From JBMNEH01 sp050948665 (GTDB taxonomy: Bacteria > Bacillota > Clostridia > Christensenellales > UMGS416): a DNA stretch of 64,000 nucleotides. The stretch covers positions 930,001 through 994,000 of the forward strand of contig JBMNEH010000001.1 in the NCBI GenBank assembly GCA_050948665.1, in the 5' to 3' direction. Of the stretch, positions 6,805 to 15,279 are shown one piece after another (positions within the stretch are counted from its first letter, which is position 1; every line of letters begins with the position of its first letter). The notes below the pieces were generated by a model that saw only the letters and a list, made by a program, of their open reading frames with translations, made no database searches and was not told the DNA's origin. The position numbers and the translations under genes are program-made.

Positions 6805-8325
6805 CTAAAATATAAAGGTATTGAAGGAATCCGGCTGCAAAGTAAGAGTTTCACTCTTGTAGATGAAAGCCATAGGGTGATCAAAGGGGTTGTGGGATAT
6901 CAAGATATGCGAACCGTCAGGGTTTTCAAAAGCAACAGAGTTAGCATTAAAGGAACCCTCTAGCCGGATTCTCCTAGCGCCGGGTACCACAAACCGTGCG
7001 AAGTGCTTCATAACATAATACTCGGGGTTATAGGTCGCATCACCGTTTTCGATGGTTACCATAGCGTTTTGCGGCCAACCCCAGGTGGAAATGCCCTTGG
7101 GAGGAAGGGCCATGTTCCAGTACACATAGGCAGAGACACCATCCGTTATATAATTGCGGAACAGCTCGAAGATATATCGGGCATATTCCCAGGTGTTCCG
7201 GCCGTCTCCGCACTCGTTTTCGCTTTGAATCAAAGGCAGCTCAGGGAAAGCCTCCTTGGTCGTCCGAACGGCGTATTTGCCGCACCATTGATACGCTACC
7301 CCCTTGACGTATTTGGCGGCTTTTGTGTCGTGAAGAACAAGTCCGGCATAGTCGTTGTATCGTGTATAAAGGGTACGGCTGTCCACCTCGGGACCGTTGA
7401 TGGTACCCAGCCATATTTCTGTGGTGATACCGTTGTTTTCAAACATAGGGCCGAGATACTTGCCTATAAACTCAGCAAGTTGCTTTCCGGTCCAAATGCA
7501 GGAAGGGAATTTCTGGTCGGATACCGGCTCATTCTGTATATGTAACTGGTGGATATGAATACCCTCCGCCTTATAAGCCTGCAAAAACCTCATCAGATAC
7601 AGCGCATAGGCGTTCAGATTTTCCTCTGTCCATACAAGAGTACCGTGATTATGCGCTTTTGGGTATTTCATCCAGGTGGGTGGACTCCAAGGTGACGCGA
7701 AGAGCTTCATATCCGGATTGCGCCTTAGTCCCTCCCGTATGTATGGAATCAGCCACTTTTTGTCTCGGTCAATCGAAAAGTGTGTCATGGCGTAGTCTCC
7801 CTCGGTCTCATTGAGGGAGTACCAGCTTTGGGCGTAGTCATTAGCGCCCACGGGCAAACGGCAAAAATCAAACCGCAAGCCGTCAGAATCTTTGGAGAAT
7901 AAATTGTCCAGAAGTTGTGATTTGACTTCAGGGCGCAGTGTCAGTACGGCTAAATGCCCCAATTCATTAAAGCAACCGCCAAAGCCCATCCAGGTTTGCT
8001 CGTGATGACCAGGAGAGAGTGTTGCCGTGGGTGCCATAGCAATGGGTTCGGGAGCAAACCAAGTCTTTTCACGGGTGGTAGTGTATTGCCGCATGTAATT
8101 ACCTCCTTGATTTTCCCGGCGAAGCCGGGAGAATTTTTCTTGTATGCGATTGTGACGGGCCTGGGTATCCAATATGTCCGCTGTGTATTCGCCCGCATCT
8201 TCCAGTACCGTCATTCCGGGGCGGACATTCCGGGGCAATCGTGAAAGTGGAATATCTACTTTCACGCCGTCTCCATAACAGACGGCGAACTTTCCTTCTA
8301 TTCTGTCGACAACCCAACTGCGCAT
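6805..8325 (-). CDS. DUF3006 domain fused in frame to GH30 glycoside hydrolase
   Basis: One open frame encodes two unrelated parts. Starting from MRSWVVDRIEGKFAVCYGDG (ATG 8325, GGAGAGG upstream), residues 1-75 match DUF3006, normally a free-standing 70-100 residue protein. The rest, from the internal ATG at 8094, is a family 30 retaining hydrolase (glucosylceramidase / beta-glucosidase / beta-xylanase group): MGFGGCFNELGHL, SPWSPPTWMK, acid/base Glu in LHIQNEPVSDQ and nucleophile Glu in LIQSENECGD, then a C-terminal beta domain. The internal ATG has its own AAGGAGG site, so the hydrolase may be made alone (6805-8094, 429 residues), as the fusion, or both. No signal peptide is visible in either form, so a cytoplasmic enzyme acting on imported oligosaccharides is likely. 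An alternative ATG at 8343 lacks a ribosome binding site. Confidence 0.85.
   Translation of the reverse strand: MRSWVVDRIEGKFAVCYGDGVKVDIPLSRLPRNVRPGMTVLEDAGEYTADILDTQARHNRIQEKFSRLRRENQGGNYMRQYTTTREKTWFAPEPIAMAPTATLSPGHHEQTWMGFGGCFNELGHLAVLTLRPEVKSQLLDNLFSKDSDGLRFDFCRLPVGANDYAQSWYSLNETEGDYAMTHFSIDRDKKWLIPYIREGLRRNPDMKLFASPWSPPTWMKYPKAHNHGTLVWTEENLNAYALYLMRFLQAYKAEGIHIHQLHIQNEPVSDQKFPSCIWTGKQLAEFIGKYLGPMFENNGITTEIWLGTINGPEVDSRTLYTRYNDYAGLVLHDTKAAKYVKGVAYQWCGKYAVRTTKEAFPELPLIQSENECGDGRNTWEYARYIFELFRNYITDGVSAYVYWNMALPPKGISTWGWPQNAMVTIENGDATYNPEYYVMKHFARFVVPGARRIRLEGSFNANSVAFENPDGSHILISHNPFDHPMAFIYKSETLTLQPDSFNTFIF
8101..8108 (-). promoter_or_regulatory. Internal ribosome binding site for the GH30 part
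   Basis: AAGGAGGT on the minus strand, 6 nt before the ATG at 8094. It is as strong as any in the window yet lies inside the open frame, where its bases encode Gly-Gly in ENQGGNYM. It marks an ancestral or still used separate start. Confidence 0.75.
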
Positions 8326-8343
8326 CTTTACCTCTCCATCCAA

Positions 8344-8831
8344 ATCTTCATTACCAGACTACAGAATATTTGTTTGAATCAAACTATAGCATTTTGTTTT
8401 CTCGCACTTTATCCGGTGTTCTGCACCTTGCTGGCTATGTCGTGAGTTGCCAAATGCAAGCAAGATAGCCTTTTCTGCTATCGATTATAAGTAGCCCTCT
8501 CATATATTCGTCTTATTTTAATCTCTTTTGCATCAACGGTCAATATAGAGATGCAGAAGTTGCAACGTAAACGCAAAGTATGCTGGACTCCTGTACCAGC
8601 ATGAAGTTGAGTGTTCTTGAGATGCGTGATACCGTATCGGCAGCGATAATATCGCTGAATATCACTCTGATAGAAACTCAAGGATATGGATATGATAGAG
8701 GTTAAGTACTAACGGATGAACGAGAAAATAATTGACCGTACTGCTGACGTTTTCGGAGACTTCGGATGGAGATGACAATTAAGCGCCAAGAGTTATTTAG
8801 TTCTCTTTTAATGCTTTCATCCGATTATCTA
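8344..8831. other. Intergenic region, nothing recognised
   Basis: Nearly 500 bp of AT-rich sequence between the divergent DUF3006-GH30 and thrS genes. It holds short frames on both strands (for example 8478-8681 minus) with no ribosome binding site and no family resemblance. Only the thrS promoter at its right edge is supportable. Confidence 0.4.
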
Positions 8832-8860
8832 TTGACTCTATGTTGACAACTGTGTATAAT
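8832..8860 (+). promoter_or_regulatory. Promoter of the thrS T-box leader
   Basis: TTGACT (8832-8837), 17-bp spacer, TATAAT (8855-8860). A TTGACA at 8843 lies too close to the -10 to serve with it. Confidence 0.8.
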
Positions 8861-8867
8861 ACCGCTA

Positions 8868-9073
8868 TACCGCAAGCAGCGGTAGATGGAGTTTTCCCAC
8901 CGACGGGAGTCCTTACTAGAGAAGTGTGTCAAGGCTGGAAGCACACGAGGGTGGTTCGGTTCGGGATACCGGCTTCGGACGCTGCCGGGCGAGTCCGTTA
9001 TCGCTCAGATGAGAAGCAACAAGGGTGGAACCACGGGTTATACTCGTCCCTTATTCGGGGGACGATTTTTTTG
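8868..9073 (+). promoter_or_regulatory. T-box riboswitch of thrS
   Basis: A roughly 200-nt leader with T-box hallmarks: an AGAGA-type distal stem I region near 8919-8953, a candidate threonine specifier ACC at 8968-8970, the T-box core AAGGGTGGAACCACGGG at 9021-9037, and a terminator (CGTCCC/GGGACG stem with a T-run, 9044-9072) just before the ribosome binding site. Known T-boxes bind uncharged tRNA, here tRNA-Thr, and let transcription continue into the synthetase gene. Assignment of the specifier is by position and the downstream gene, not by folding. Confidence 0.92.
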
Positions 9074-9101
9074 CCCCCAAAAGCGGCAAAAGGAGGCAGA
9101 C

Positions 9102-10871
9102 ATGAAAGCGTACATACCGGAACAAGGTGCAGTTGAGTTGGATTTTTCTCAGCCCGAGGGGCAGAACATTTTCCGTCATACCGCATCTCATATTATGGCC
9201 CAAGCTGTGCAACGATTGTGGCCGGGAACCAAGCTTGCCATTGGACCAGCGATTGAGAACGGCTTCTATTACGATTTTGATTCCCCCCATGTATTTACTG
9301 AGGAGGACTTTCCTGCCATTGAACAAGAAATGGCAAAAATTGTGAAGGAGAATTTGAAGCTGGAGCGCTTCACTCTTTCCCGAGCGGAGGCTATCGCCTT
9401 AATGCAGGAAAAAAAGGAGCCGTACAAAGTGCAATTAATAGAGGATCTGCCCGAAGATGCCGAGTTGTCCTTTTACAAGCAAGGTGATTTTATAGACCTT
9501 TGTGCCGGCCCCCATCTTCTGTATACCTCTGGTGTAAAAGCGATAAAGCTTTTGTCAGTTGCCGGTGCCTACTGGAGGGGAGACGAACACAATAAGATGC
9601 TCCAGAGGATTTATGCCACTGCTTTTGAGAAGAAGGCTGACCTGGAAGAGTATATCAATCGTCTAGAAGAAGCCAAGAAGCGTGATCATCGCAAGCTGGG
9701 AAGGGAACTGGATCTTTTTGCTACTTATGATGAAGGCCCTGGCTTTCCATTCTTCTTCCCAAAGGGTATGGTTCTACGGAATGAGTTGGAAAATTATTGG
9801 CGCAAGATCCACAAGGAACATGGATATGAGGAGATTAAAACGCCTGTAATCCTAAGCCGCTCTCTGTGGGAGACTTCAGGCCACTGGGAGCATTACCGGG
9901 CAAATATGTATACGACGATAATTGATGATGAAGACTATGCCATCAAGCCCATGAACTGCCCCGGCGGAATGCTTGCGTATAAGCGTAAGATGTGGAGTTA
10001 TAAAGAGCTTCCGAACCGCTGCGGCGAACTGGGCTTGGTGCATCGTCACGAGTTGTCAGGAGCCCTCCATGGGCTGATGCGGGTACGCTGCTTTACCCAG
10101 GATGACGCCCATATCTTTATGACTCCTGAGCAGATTCGGGACGAAATCAAGGGTGTGTACCGGTTGATTGATGAGGTATATAAGGTGTTTGGCTTCCAGT
10201 ATCGTGTGGAATTATCTACCCGACCAGAGAACTCCATCGGTACTGATGAAATGTGGGAACTTGCTACCGAGGGCTTGCAGGGAGCATTGGATGACTTAGG
10301 CGTACAGTATACCATAAACGAGGGTGACGGGGCCTTTTACGGCCCCAAGATTGATTTCCATCTGGAGGACTGCATCGGTCGTAGCTGGCAGTGCGGAACT
10401 ATCCAATTGGATATGAACCTTCCCGAGCGGTTTGACCTGACTTATGTTGGCTCCGATGGGGAGAAGCACCGTCCGGTGATGATCCACCGGGTAGTGTTCG
10501 GCTCCATTGAAAGGTTTATCGGCATACTGACTGAGCAGTTTGCTGGTGCCTTCCCCCTATGGCTGGCACCCGTACATGCATGTATTCTCACCATTACCAG
10601 TCGAGGAGATGGTGCAGCCATCACACTGAAGAATCAGTTGGAGGCTGTCGGACTCCGAGTAGAAGTGGACCTGAGGAATGAGAAGGTAGGCTTTAAAATC
10701 AGAGAAGCGCAAATGCAGAAAATCCCATACATGCTGGTTATCGGCGATAGGGAGGTCGAAGAGGGTACTGTTTCTGTTCGGAAGCGGGGCGCCGGTCCTT
10801 TGGGGACCATGTCAGTGGATAGCATTCAGCAGCAAATACTGAATGAGGTGGCGGAGAAGGTCATATTCTAA
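9102..10871 (+). CDS. thrS: Threonine--tRNA ligase lacking an N-terminal TGS domain
   Basis: Class II aminoacyl-tRNA synthetase charging tRNA-Thr. The editing domain begins at once (HTASHIMAQAVQRLWP, then CAGPHL), followed by the catalytic core with the zinc Cys in KPMNCPGGML, His in LVHRHELSGALHG and His in VMIHRVVFGSIERF, and the anticodon-binding domain from about residue 490. With 589 residues it is about 50 shorter than the usual 640-residue enzyme, and the missing part is the N-terminal TGS domain. The ATG at 9102 with AGGAGG is the only good start downstream of the T-box terminator; an upstream extension of the frame to 8886 runs through the leader RNA and is rejected. Confidence 0.95.
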   Translation: MKAYIPEQGAVELDFSQPEGQNIFRHTASHIMAQAVQRLWPGTKLAIGPAIENGFYYDFDSPHVFTEEDFPAIEQEMAKIVKENLKLERFTLSRAEAIALMQEKKEPYKVQLIEDLPEDAELSFYKQGDFIDLCAGPHLLYTSGVKAIKLLSVAGAYWRGDEHNKMLQRIYATAFEKKADLEEYINRLEEAKKRDHRKLGRELDLFATYDEGPGFPFFFPKGMVLRNELENYWRKIHKEHGYEEIKTPVILSRSLWETSGHWEHYRANMYTTIIDDEDYAIKPMNCPGGMLAYKRKMWSYKELPNRCGELGLVHRHELSGALHGLMRVRCFTQDDAHIFMTPEQIRDEIKGVYRLIDEVYKVFGFQYRVELSTRPENSIGTDEMWELATEGLQGALDDLGVQYTINEGDGAFYGPKIDFHLEDCIGRSWQCGTIQLDMNLPERFDLTYVGSDGEKHRPVMIHRVVFGSIERFIGILTEQFAGAFPLWLAPVHACILTITSRGDGAAITLKNQLEAVGLRVEVDLRNEKVGFKIREAQMQKIPYMLVIGDREVEEGTVSVRKRGAGPLGTMSVDSIQQQILNEVAEKVIF

Positions 10872-10887
10872 GACAAACGAACAGCAA

Positions 10888-10922
10888 AGAATCCCTGGGC
10901 GAAAATTTCCCCGGGATTCTTA
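10888..10922 (+). terminator. Probable terminator after thrS
   Basis: AGAATCCC-GGG pairs with CCC-GGGATTCT 17 bp after the stop. The T-tail is weak (TTCTTATC), so efficiency is uncertain. Confidence 0.5.
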
Positions 10923-11124
10923 TCGATTAACGGCTGAATTGAGCAGATTTTTATCGTATTACGATTATAACTCTTTTTAATATGTTGCTGAAGGATCCCT
11001 GAGAGGCGGGACTCTCTGTAATGGTATGGTGGGAATTCCTGCATATATTGGTTTTTTCAGCAAACAATATGAATATCATTTAAACTTCTAAACCAAATGT
11101 TAAAGAGATGCGTTGGCGGGATGA

Positions 11125-11421
11125 TTATTTTCCGGAGGCACACCGAGCGCAGGGCAAGTATTTTCGAATGCGAGCTTCATACAAGGTCAATGTCTGTAGT
11201 TCCTTCGGATCCCGCAGAGAAGAACACCCGGAATCTAGATGGTACTTTTTGCCGTGCGTGGTGACATATACAGGTGTATCCTCAGTTCCGGGAGAAACAA
11301 GGGGCGACAGTGAAACCGCCGGCGGGTAGGTGGTGGAAAGATATAGTCGGGAATATTGGCTGCTGCAGCCGCTCAAAATCAGACAAAGCAGCAGGAACAG
11401 AATTAAAGTATGCTTCGACAT
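11125..11421 (-). CDS. Small lipoprotein with Cys/His-rich C-terminal domain
   Basis: A 98-residue protein with a lipoprotein signal peptide: MSKHTLILFLLLCLILSGCS, lipobox LSGC with acylated Cys at residue 19. After a Ser/Thr/Pro linker a small module reads YVTTHGKKYHLDSGCSSL and ends RKYLPCARCASGK. That H-x4-C ... C-x2-C pattern resembles the small metal-binding (Ada-like) module often found at the ends of nucleases and ComEC-type proteins in Firmicutes. Function is unknown. It overlaps the end of the DUF1015 gene by 19 bp and is probably co-transcribed with it. Confidence 0.75.
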   Translation of the reverse strand: MSKHTLILFLLLCLILSGCSSQYSRLYLSTTYPPAVSLSPLVSPGTEDTPVYVTTHGKKYHLDSGCSSLRDPKELQTLTLYEARIRKYLPCARCASGK

Positions 11422-12650
11422 TCGACATAAAAGCGCTTTTCGTCTGCATGTCCCAAGGAAAAAGACTTCTTTGGCAAAGATCCCCTCTTCGAGACGTAGG
11501 GGAATAGGGAAGCAGGGTTGAACGGGGGCATCAGGAATCCCAAAGCCCCACCCCTTGATACCAGCATCCGTACCGCATCTTCTCCATGGATATAGTCTAC
11601 CGTTGCTTGAAAATGTTCCTCCATTGCTACGAAAGCTTCCTGAAGAACCTCCGCCTGCAGGACGTTGGGCTGTTGCTGCGCAGATATCTCCATATCTCGG
11701 TCTTGGAGTATACAGTGCAGCTTTTGAGTAACAGAGTCCCGGTGGCTGTCCGCAGCAAGCCAGGCAGTAAGGGCAGAAAGGTAGGCTGCGGGATTCGGTG
11801 TAAACACTACCCTATGGATGGGTTCAAAGCCCAGTCCTGGGTCATGAAGATTGACAATTTCTACAAGGGCGTGGCGTGCCGGATGGTCTGAGGGGGCGCC
11901 AGCTTCTTTAAGTTCTTCCCAATAAGTTTTTGCTGTGACCAACGAGTGATTTCCATCCCCGACGGCCATCAGCATCGGATGAACCGCATCCTGCTCAAGG
12001 GCCCTTTCCAGTATAGCGGTCAAACCGGTTTCCACAGCGGTAAAATCTGCACCGGCAAGAGGGAACCCTGTTGCGTGACCGGCGCCCAGCATCAAGTCAA
12101 AATCATACACTGGCGTGCGATTTTGGGTCAATGAGTTCAAGGCAGAAAAAAGCCGATCCTCCGGATCATCCACCAGCAGCATAATATGGGGCACTTCAAG
12201 CTGTGCCTGCCGGCGAATAGCCAGTCGGGGTGGTATTCGATCCATCACTACACCTTCGGTAGAACGTATCAAACCTTTTCCCCCGGGAGCAAAAGTAAAG
12301 GCTTCCAGATCTACTGCCGTAACCAAGCCCTGCCTTAGGCGATGGTAAGAGGTTTGCCGACGGAGATAGAGCATAGAATCTCGAAGAGGGACAACCCAAG
12401 GAACAGAGACAGCTTGCTCCATTGCTGCGGAAACAGAAGCAAACCGGGCTTCATCCTTACCAAGATAAACTTCGGGATATGTCAAGTGCAAGGTAGAGGG
12501 CGCATCACCTACCAGCGACTCCACCTGCTTCCAGTACTCAGGCTGGGAGGTATACTGATCACAGGAAATAACTGCCCATTTCTCCGGGTTTATCCAAGGT
12601 GCGGGTATAAGAATATCCGGTACAGATAATGCATAATCTGATAGGGCCAT
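11403..12650 (-). CDS. DUF1015 family protein
   Basis: A 415-residue protein of the DUF1015 family. Visible hallmarks are the N-terminal VISCDQYTSQPEYW segment, the central GDGNHSLVTAKTYWEELK with the conserved His, and the C-terminal KRGSLPKKSFSLGHADEKRF. Some relatives are annotated as SerC-associated, but the biochemical role is unknown. The ATG at 12650 follows AGGAGGA; the six-residue upstream extension lacks a site of its own. A promoter stands directly upstream. Confidence 0.88.
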   Translation of the reverse strand: MALSDYALSVPDILIPAPWINPEKWAVISCDQYTSQPEYWKQVESLVGDAPSTLHLTYPEVYLGKDEARFASVSAAMEQAVSVPWVVPLRDSMLYLRRQTSYHRLRQGLVTAVDLEAFTFAPGGKGLIRSTEGVVMDRIPPRLAIRRQAQLEVPHIMLLVDDPEDRLFSALNSLTQNRTPVYDFDLMLGAGHATGFPLAGADFTAVETGLTAILERALEQDAVHPMLMAVGDGNHSLVTAKTYWEELKEAGAPSDHPARHALVEIVNLHDPGLGFEPIHRVVFTPNPAAYLSALTAWLAADSHRDSVTQKLHCILQDRDMEISAQQQPNVLQAEVLQEAFVAMEEHFQATVDYIHGEDAVRMLVSRGGALGFLMPPFNPASLFPYVSKRGSLPKKSFSLGHADEKRFYVECRSIL

Positions 12651-12668
12651 TGAAAATCCTCCTCTCAT

Positions 12669-12697
12669 ATTATATCAGTACTGCGGAATCGGCGCAA
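12669..12697 (-). promoter_or_regulatory. Promoter of the DUF1015-lipoprotein pair
   Basis: Minus-strand TTGCGC (12692-12697), 17-bp spacer, TATAAT (12669-12674), ending about 18 bp before the start codon. Confidence 0.7.
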
Positions 12698-12760
12698 GGC
12701 AGAACATATTGGCGGGGACAAAACTGCCGGAATGATTGTAAGAATCCGAAAGGGCCCGGT

Positions 12761-12789
12761 TTGACCTATATATAGAAATCGGGTACAAT
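12761..12789 (+). promoter_or_regulatory. Promoter of the MreB-like gene
   Basis: TTGACC (12761-12766), 17-bp spacer, TACAAT (12784-12789); AGGAGG follows and the ATG is at 12807. Confidence 0.75.
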
Positions 12790-12806
12790 ATCATAGGAGG
12801 CATTCT

Positions 12807-13802
12807 ATGGGTATTACCTGTAAATGGGCACTGGATCCCGGCTCGGAAATGCTGCGTATAAGGTTCTGCGAAACTGGTGAAACCGTGACTTTCCCTGCAT
12901 GTGCCGTATTTGAAGAAAATGGGCAGACTGTTGCCCTCGGTGAAGCTGCTCTCGTAGCCGAAGACAGGCTTCCTCCGGGGCTTCGTTGGTCTCGTCCTTT
13001 TGTGCGCGGAACAATAACAGATGAAAACGATGCAACGGCTCTGCTGTCTGCAGCGCTAGAAAGAAACGGTAGTAAACATTCCGGGAAAATCTTAGGAGCA
13101 GTAGCACTATCCGACACACTAACGGGTGTGCAGGTAAATGCCTGGAAACGGGTGCTAAAACGATGCGGGACGGTGCAAATGCGACGCGTTTTACCCGAGA
13201 TGGCTCTGGCAGCTGCCAGCGACAAGCCCTCCGGTTGCATGGTAGATGCCGGAGCCCGCAGTACAGAACTTTTGATATATGAAAACAGAAGCATTGTTTT
13301 TTCGGCGAGGCTGGAAAATGGTTTGTCCGATTGGGATGATGTGTTGATAAGATTTTGCCGTATTCGCCATCGGCTTCGTATTGGCCACCCCACTGCGAGT
13401 TGGATGCGGCTTCGTTTGGGTTGCGCTTTACCTCGCAAGGAAATCTGGCGGTCTGAGTATATGGGAATCGATCTGTCAGAGGGCCTTCCGGTTCGCCGTG
13501 CGATTGATAGTGATATTGTATATGAGGCTCTAAACGACAGCGTAGAAGCATGGTGCCAAGAAGTGGCAGGACGACTGCTACCCCGACTTTCGAAGAAAGA
13601 GGATATTCTGCTGGTGGGCGGGGGCTCCGCCTTCTTCGGTCTGGCTGACAGGTTGTCCGCTGTCTGCAACCGACCGGTATACATACCAGCCTCGGCTACC
13701 TTCAGGAAGTTACTGGGTATTTGCCGAATAGAGGGCGGAGTTATCCCGGAAACGGAACTGCCGGATACTCCGGCAGCGAATAAGGATTCCGAAGAGCAGT
13801 AG
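12807..13802 (+). CDS. Divergent MreB-like actin-family protein
   Basis: A 331-residue protein whose motif order is that of MreB: WALDPGSEMLRIRF where MreB has the phosphate-1 loop, CMVDAGARSTELLIYENR for phosphate-2, RIGHPTASWMRLRLGCALP matching the MreB IGE-TAE-IK-EIGSA helix, IDLSEGLPVRRAIDSDIVYE, and ILLVGGGSAFFGLADRLS for the adenosine loop, ending with a LLGICRI helix. MreB polymers guide lateral wall synthesis at the membrane. Here the usual Gly-Thr and Gly-Gly-Thr residues of both phosphate loops are altered, so ATP binding or hydrolysis may be lost. It stands alone, without mreC, mreD or rod genes. FtsA/Hsp70-like origin is less likely given the MreB-specific helix. I see homology clearly; the function is open. 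Confidence 0.75.
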   Translation: MGITCKWALDPGSEMLRIRFCETGETVTFPACAVFEENGQTVALGEAALVAEDRLPPGLRWSRPFVRGTITDENDATALLSAALERNGSKHSGKILGAVALSDTLTGVQVNAWKRVLKRCGTVQMRRVLPEMALAAASDKPSGCMVDAGARSTELLIYENRSIVFSARLENGLSDWDDVLIRFCRIRHRLRIGHPTASWMRLRLGCALPRKEIWRSEYMGIDLSEGLPVRRAIDSDIVYEALNDSVEAWCQEVAGRLLPRLSKKEDILLVGGGSAFFGLADRLSAVCNRPVYIPASATFRKLLGICRIEGGVIPETELPDTPAANKDSEEQ

Positions 13803-13818
13803 GAAGAATGAGCCCTTT

Positions 13819-13873
13819 AAAACGGCAGTCGTGAGAGAAAAACCGTATTCTCTCTCCAACGGCTGTGTTTTTT
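13819..13873 (+). terminator. Terminator after the MreB-like gene
   Basis: Interrupted stem: AAAAC/GTTTT at the base, CAG/CTG, then GAGAGAA/TTCTCTC at the top, followed by a T-run at 13868-13873, about 15 bp after the stop. Confidence 0.6.
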
Positions 13874-13903
13874 ATTTGCGGAAACGCTGCTTTAGATTGC
13901 TGA

Positions 13904-14068
13904 CTGACCGGAGGGTATGCCGCGCATAAAATGCGGGAAACCGGGAAGGATATGCTGTCGGTGTTTTCTGACTGATTTGGCCGGCTTTGTGAAGCACTGG
14001 CGGAGGGCGGCAAGCTGGATGACGTTGTGTTGCCTAAGGAGAATATCGAAACAGACGAATCAAGATAA
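13904..14068 (+). pseudogene. Unidentified gene remnant with in-frame stop
   Basis: One plus-strand frame reads like real protein but has no start and is interrupted by TGA at 13973-13975. Before the stop it gives YAAHKMRETGKDMLSVFSD, after it FGRLCEALAEGGKLDDVVLP and a charged tail to the TAA at 14066-14068. Composition (amphipathic, Lys/Glu rich) differs from random intergenic translation. I do not recognise the family. It may be the 3' end of a decayed gene. Confidence 0.3.
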
Positions 14069-14077
14069 CAAGTTTAT

Positions 14078-15253
14078 TCAAAAGAAGACTTGAATTTGCA
14101 CGGACTTTTGGGGGAACAAAGCTGCCAGCAACGGTGTTTCCCGATGGACCGCGATATCTGGCCGACGGCGCAGTTGTTCCCAGCTGTATGTTCCGAAGGT
14201 CAACTGATTTAATGCGCGGATATCGCAGGTCAAGTCAGCGGGGCGATCAGTTCGGGAAACATCACTCATTCCGTTATCCCAAGAAATAAGGTAGGTACCA
14301 ATGTTCCAGGGGCAGAACTCATCCAGCAGCGACAGACAGATTTCTCCCTTGCCTTCTGGTTTTCTCATACCTCGGAGGACGGGCTCCGCCAGCAGAATCC
14401 GCAGCATCCCTCGTTGTTCAGCGGTGATAGTTAGGTTATAGGGCTCTGGCCACCAGATTAGGGGGTTAAGTTCTGGTGGGCAGCGGAAGCGAATGATTTT
14501 CAAGTTTCCTTCGTAGTTACTCAGGAAGCTCATCAAATAGGGGATTGCCGCATCACTTCGCCACTCCATTTCCTTGATTTCCATAGTATCCTTTTCTACC
14601 TTATATGCAATAAAGGCAGCGGGGACTCCATCGTCGTCTAAAATGAGGAAAGCACGGTCGCCGCTGTAGGCGCTTTCCTTGCCCAAAACTTTCGCCAAAG
14701 CCTCTTCGCTTCTGTGAACCATGCCGTTCATTCGGGGGAGATAAGCCTTTTCTATTTCCATAAAGGACGTAAGGTCGTCCCCAGGCATATACTGTCGCGC
14801 TGTACCCATTCCCCGGTAAGCCTTCAAATCCGCAGAAGGGGCTTCTACCCGTTGTTGATTCGCAACCAGTTCATAGCCGTATTGCCGGTAATAGGGGTGG
14901 GAAAAAGGATATAAGTAGGAAAAGGGGATACCTTTATCTTTCATTTCCTCACAGATTAGGTGAAAAAGCCTCCGGATATCTCCATTACGGCGGTAGGGGG
15001 GCAGGGTGCAGACTCCGCCTATTCCACCCATCGGGTAGAGCCGCCCATCGAAGTACATTTCCATTTCGTTCAACCCGACAAGAGAAATCAATGTACCATC
15101 CTCCAGGAAGGCGCCTCTCCACATTTTGTGACCGGTGAAATCCTCGGCTTTCCACTGTTCCCTGTCCTCAGGAGAAATCTGGTAATTAAATGCTATGGTA
15201 AGACAGTTCTGTACAGCAGGATATTCTTCTTTGCGTACGGGTCTGTATTGCAT
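14078..15253 (-). CDS. Eis-like GNAT acetyltransferase with C-terminal sterol-carrier-like domain
   Basis: A 391-residue protein of the Eis (enhanced intracellular survival) type. The N-terminal GNAT domain shows the acetyl-CoA site VCTLPPYRRNGDIRRLF near residue 82 and the family stretch YLYPFSHPYYRQYGYE. A second GNAT-like domain and a C-terminal SCP2-like domain follow (GEICLSLLDEFCPWN, then LTCDIRALNQLTFGTYS). Characterised relatives acetylate amines, in some cases aminoglycosides or lysine side chains; the substrate here is unknown. The ATG at 15253 follows GGAGGTG. Single gene with its own promoter. Confidence 0.87.
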   Translation of the reverse strand: MQYRPVRKEEYPAVQNCLTIAFNYQISPEDREQWKAEDFTGHKMWRGAFLEDGTLISLVGLNEMEMYFDGRLYPMGGIGGVCTLPPYRRNGDIRRLFHLICEEMKDKGIPFSYLYPFSHPYYRQYGYELVANQQRVEAPSADLKAYRGMGTARQYMPGDDLTSFMEIEKAYLPRMNGMVHRSEEALAKVLGKESAYSGDRAFLILDDDGVPAAFIAYKVEKDTMEIKEMEWRSDAAIPYLMSFLSNYEGNLKIIRFRCPPELNPLIWWPEPYNLTITAEQRGMLRILLAEPVLRGMRKPEGKGEICLSLLDEFCPWNIGTYLISWDNGMSDVSRTDRPADLTCDIRALNQLTFGTYSWEQLRRRPDIAVHRETPLLAALFPQKSVQIQVFF

Positions 15254-15279
15254 GTTTCACCTCCGCAATTTGCAAGTTT

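Noticed and set aside
7003..7545. 180-codon plus-strand frame inside the GH30 gene
   Set aside because: Antisense to a well-supported hydrolase, with no ribosome binding site.
8478..8681. 67-codon minus-strand frame
   Set aside because: No start signal and no family resemblance.
8886..9101. N-terminal extension of thrS back to an ATG at 8886
   Set aside because: It would translate the T-box leader and its terminator; the ATG at 9102 has a proper ribosome binding site.
12791..13684. 297-codon minus-strand frame opposite the MreB-like gene
   Set aside because: Composition (Ser/Arg rich) is typical of an antisense shadow; the plus strand has a promoter, ribosome binding site and clear homology.
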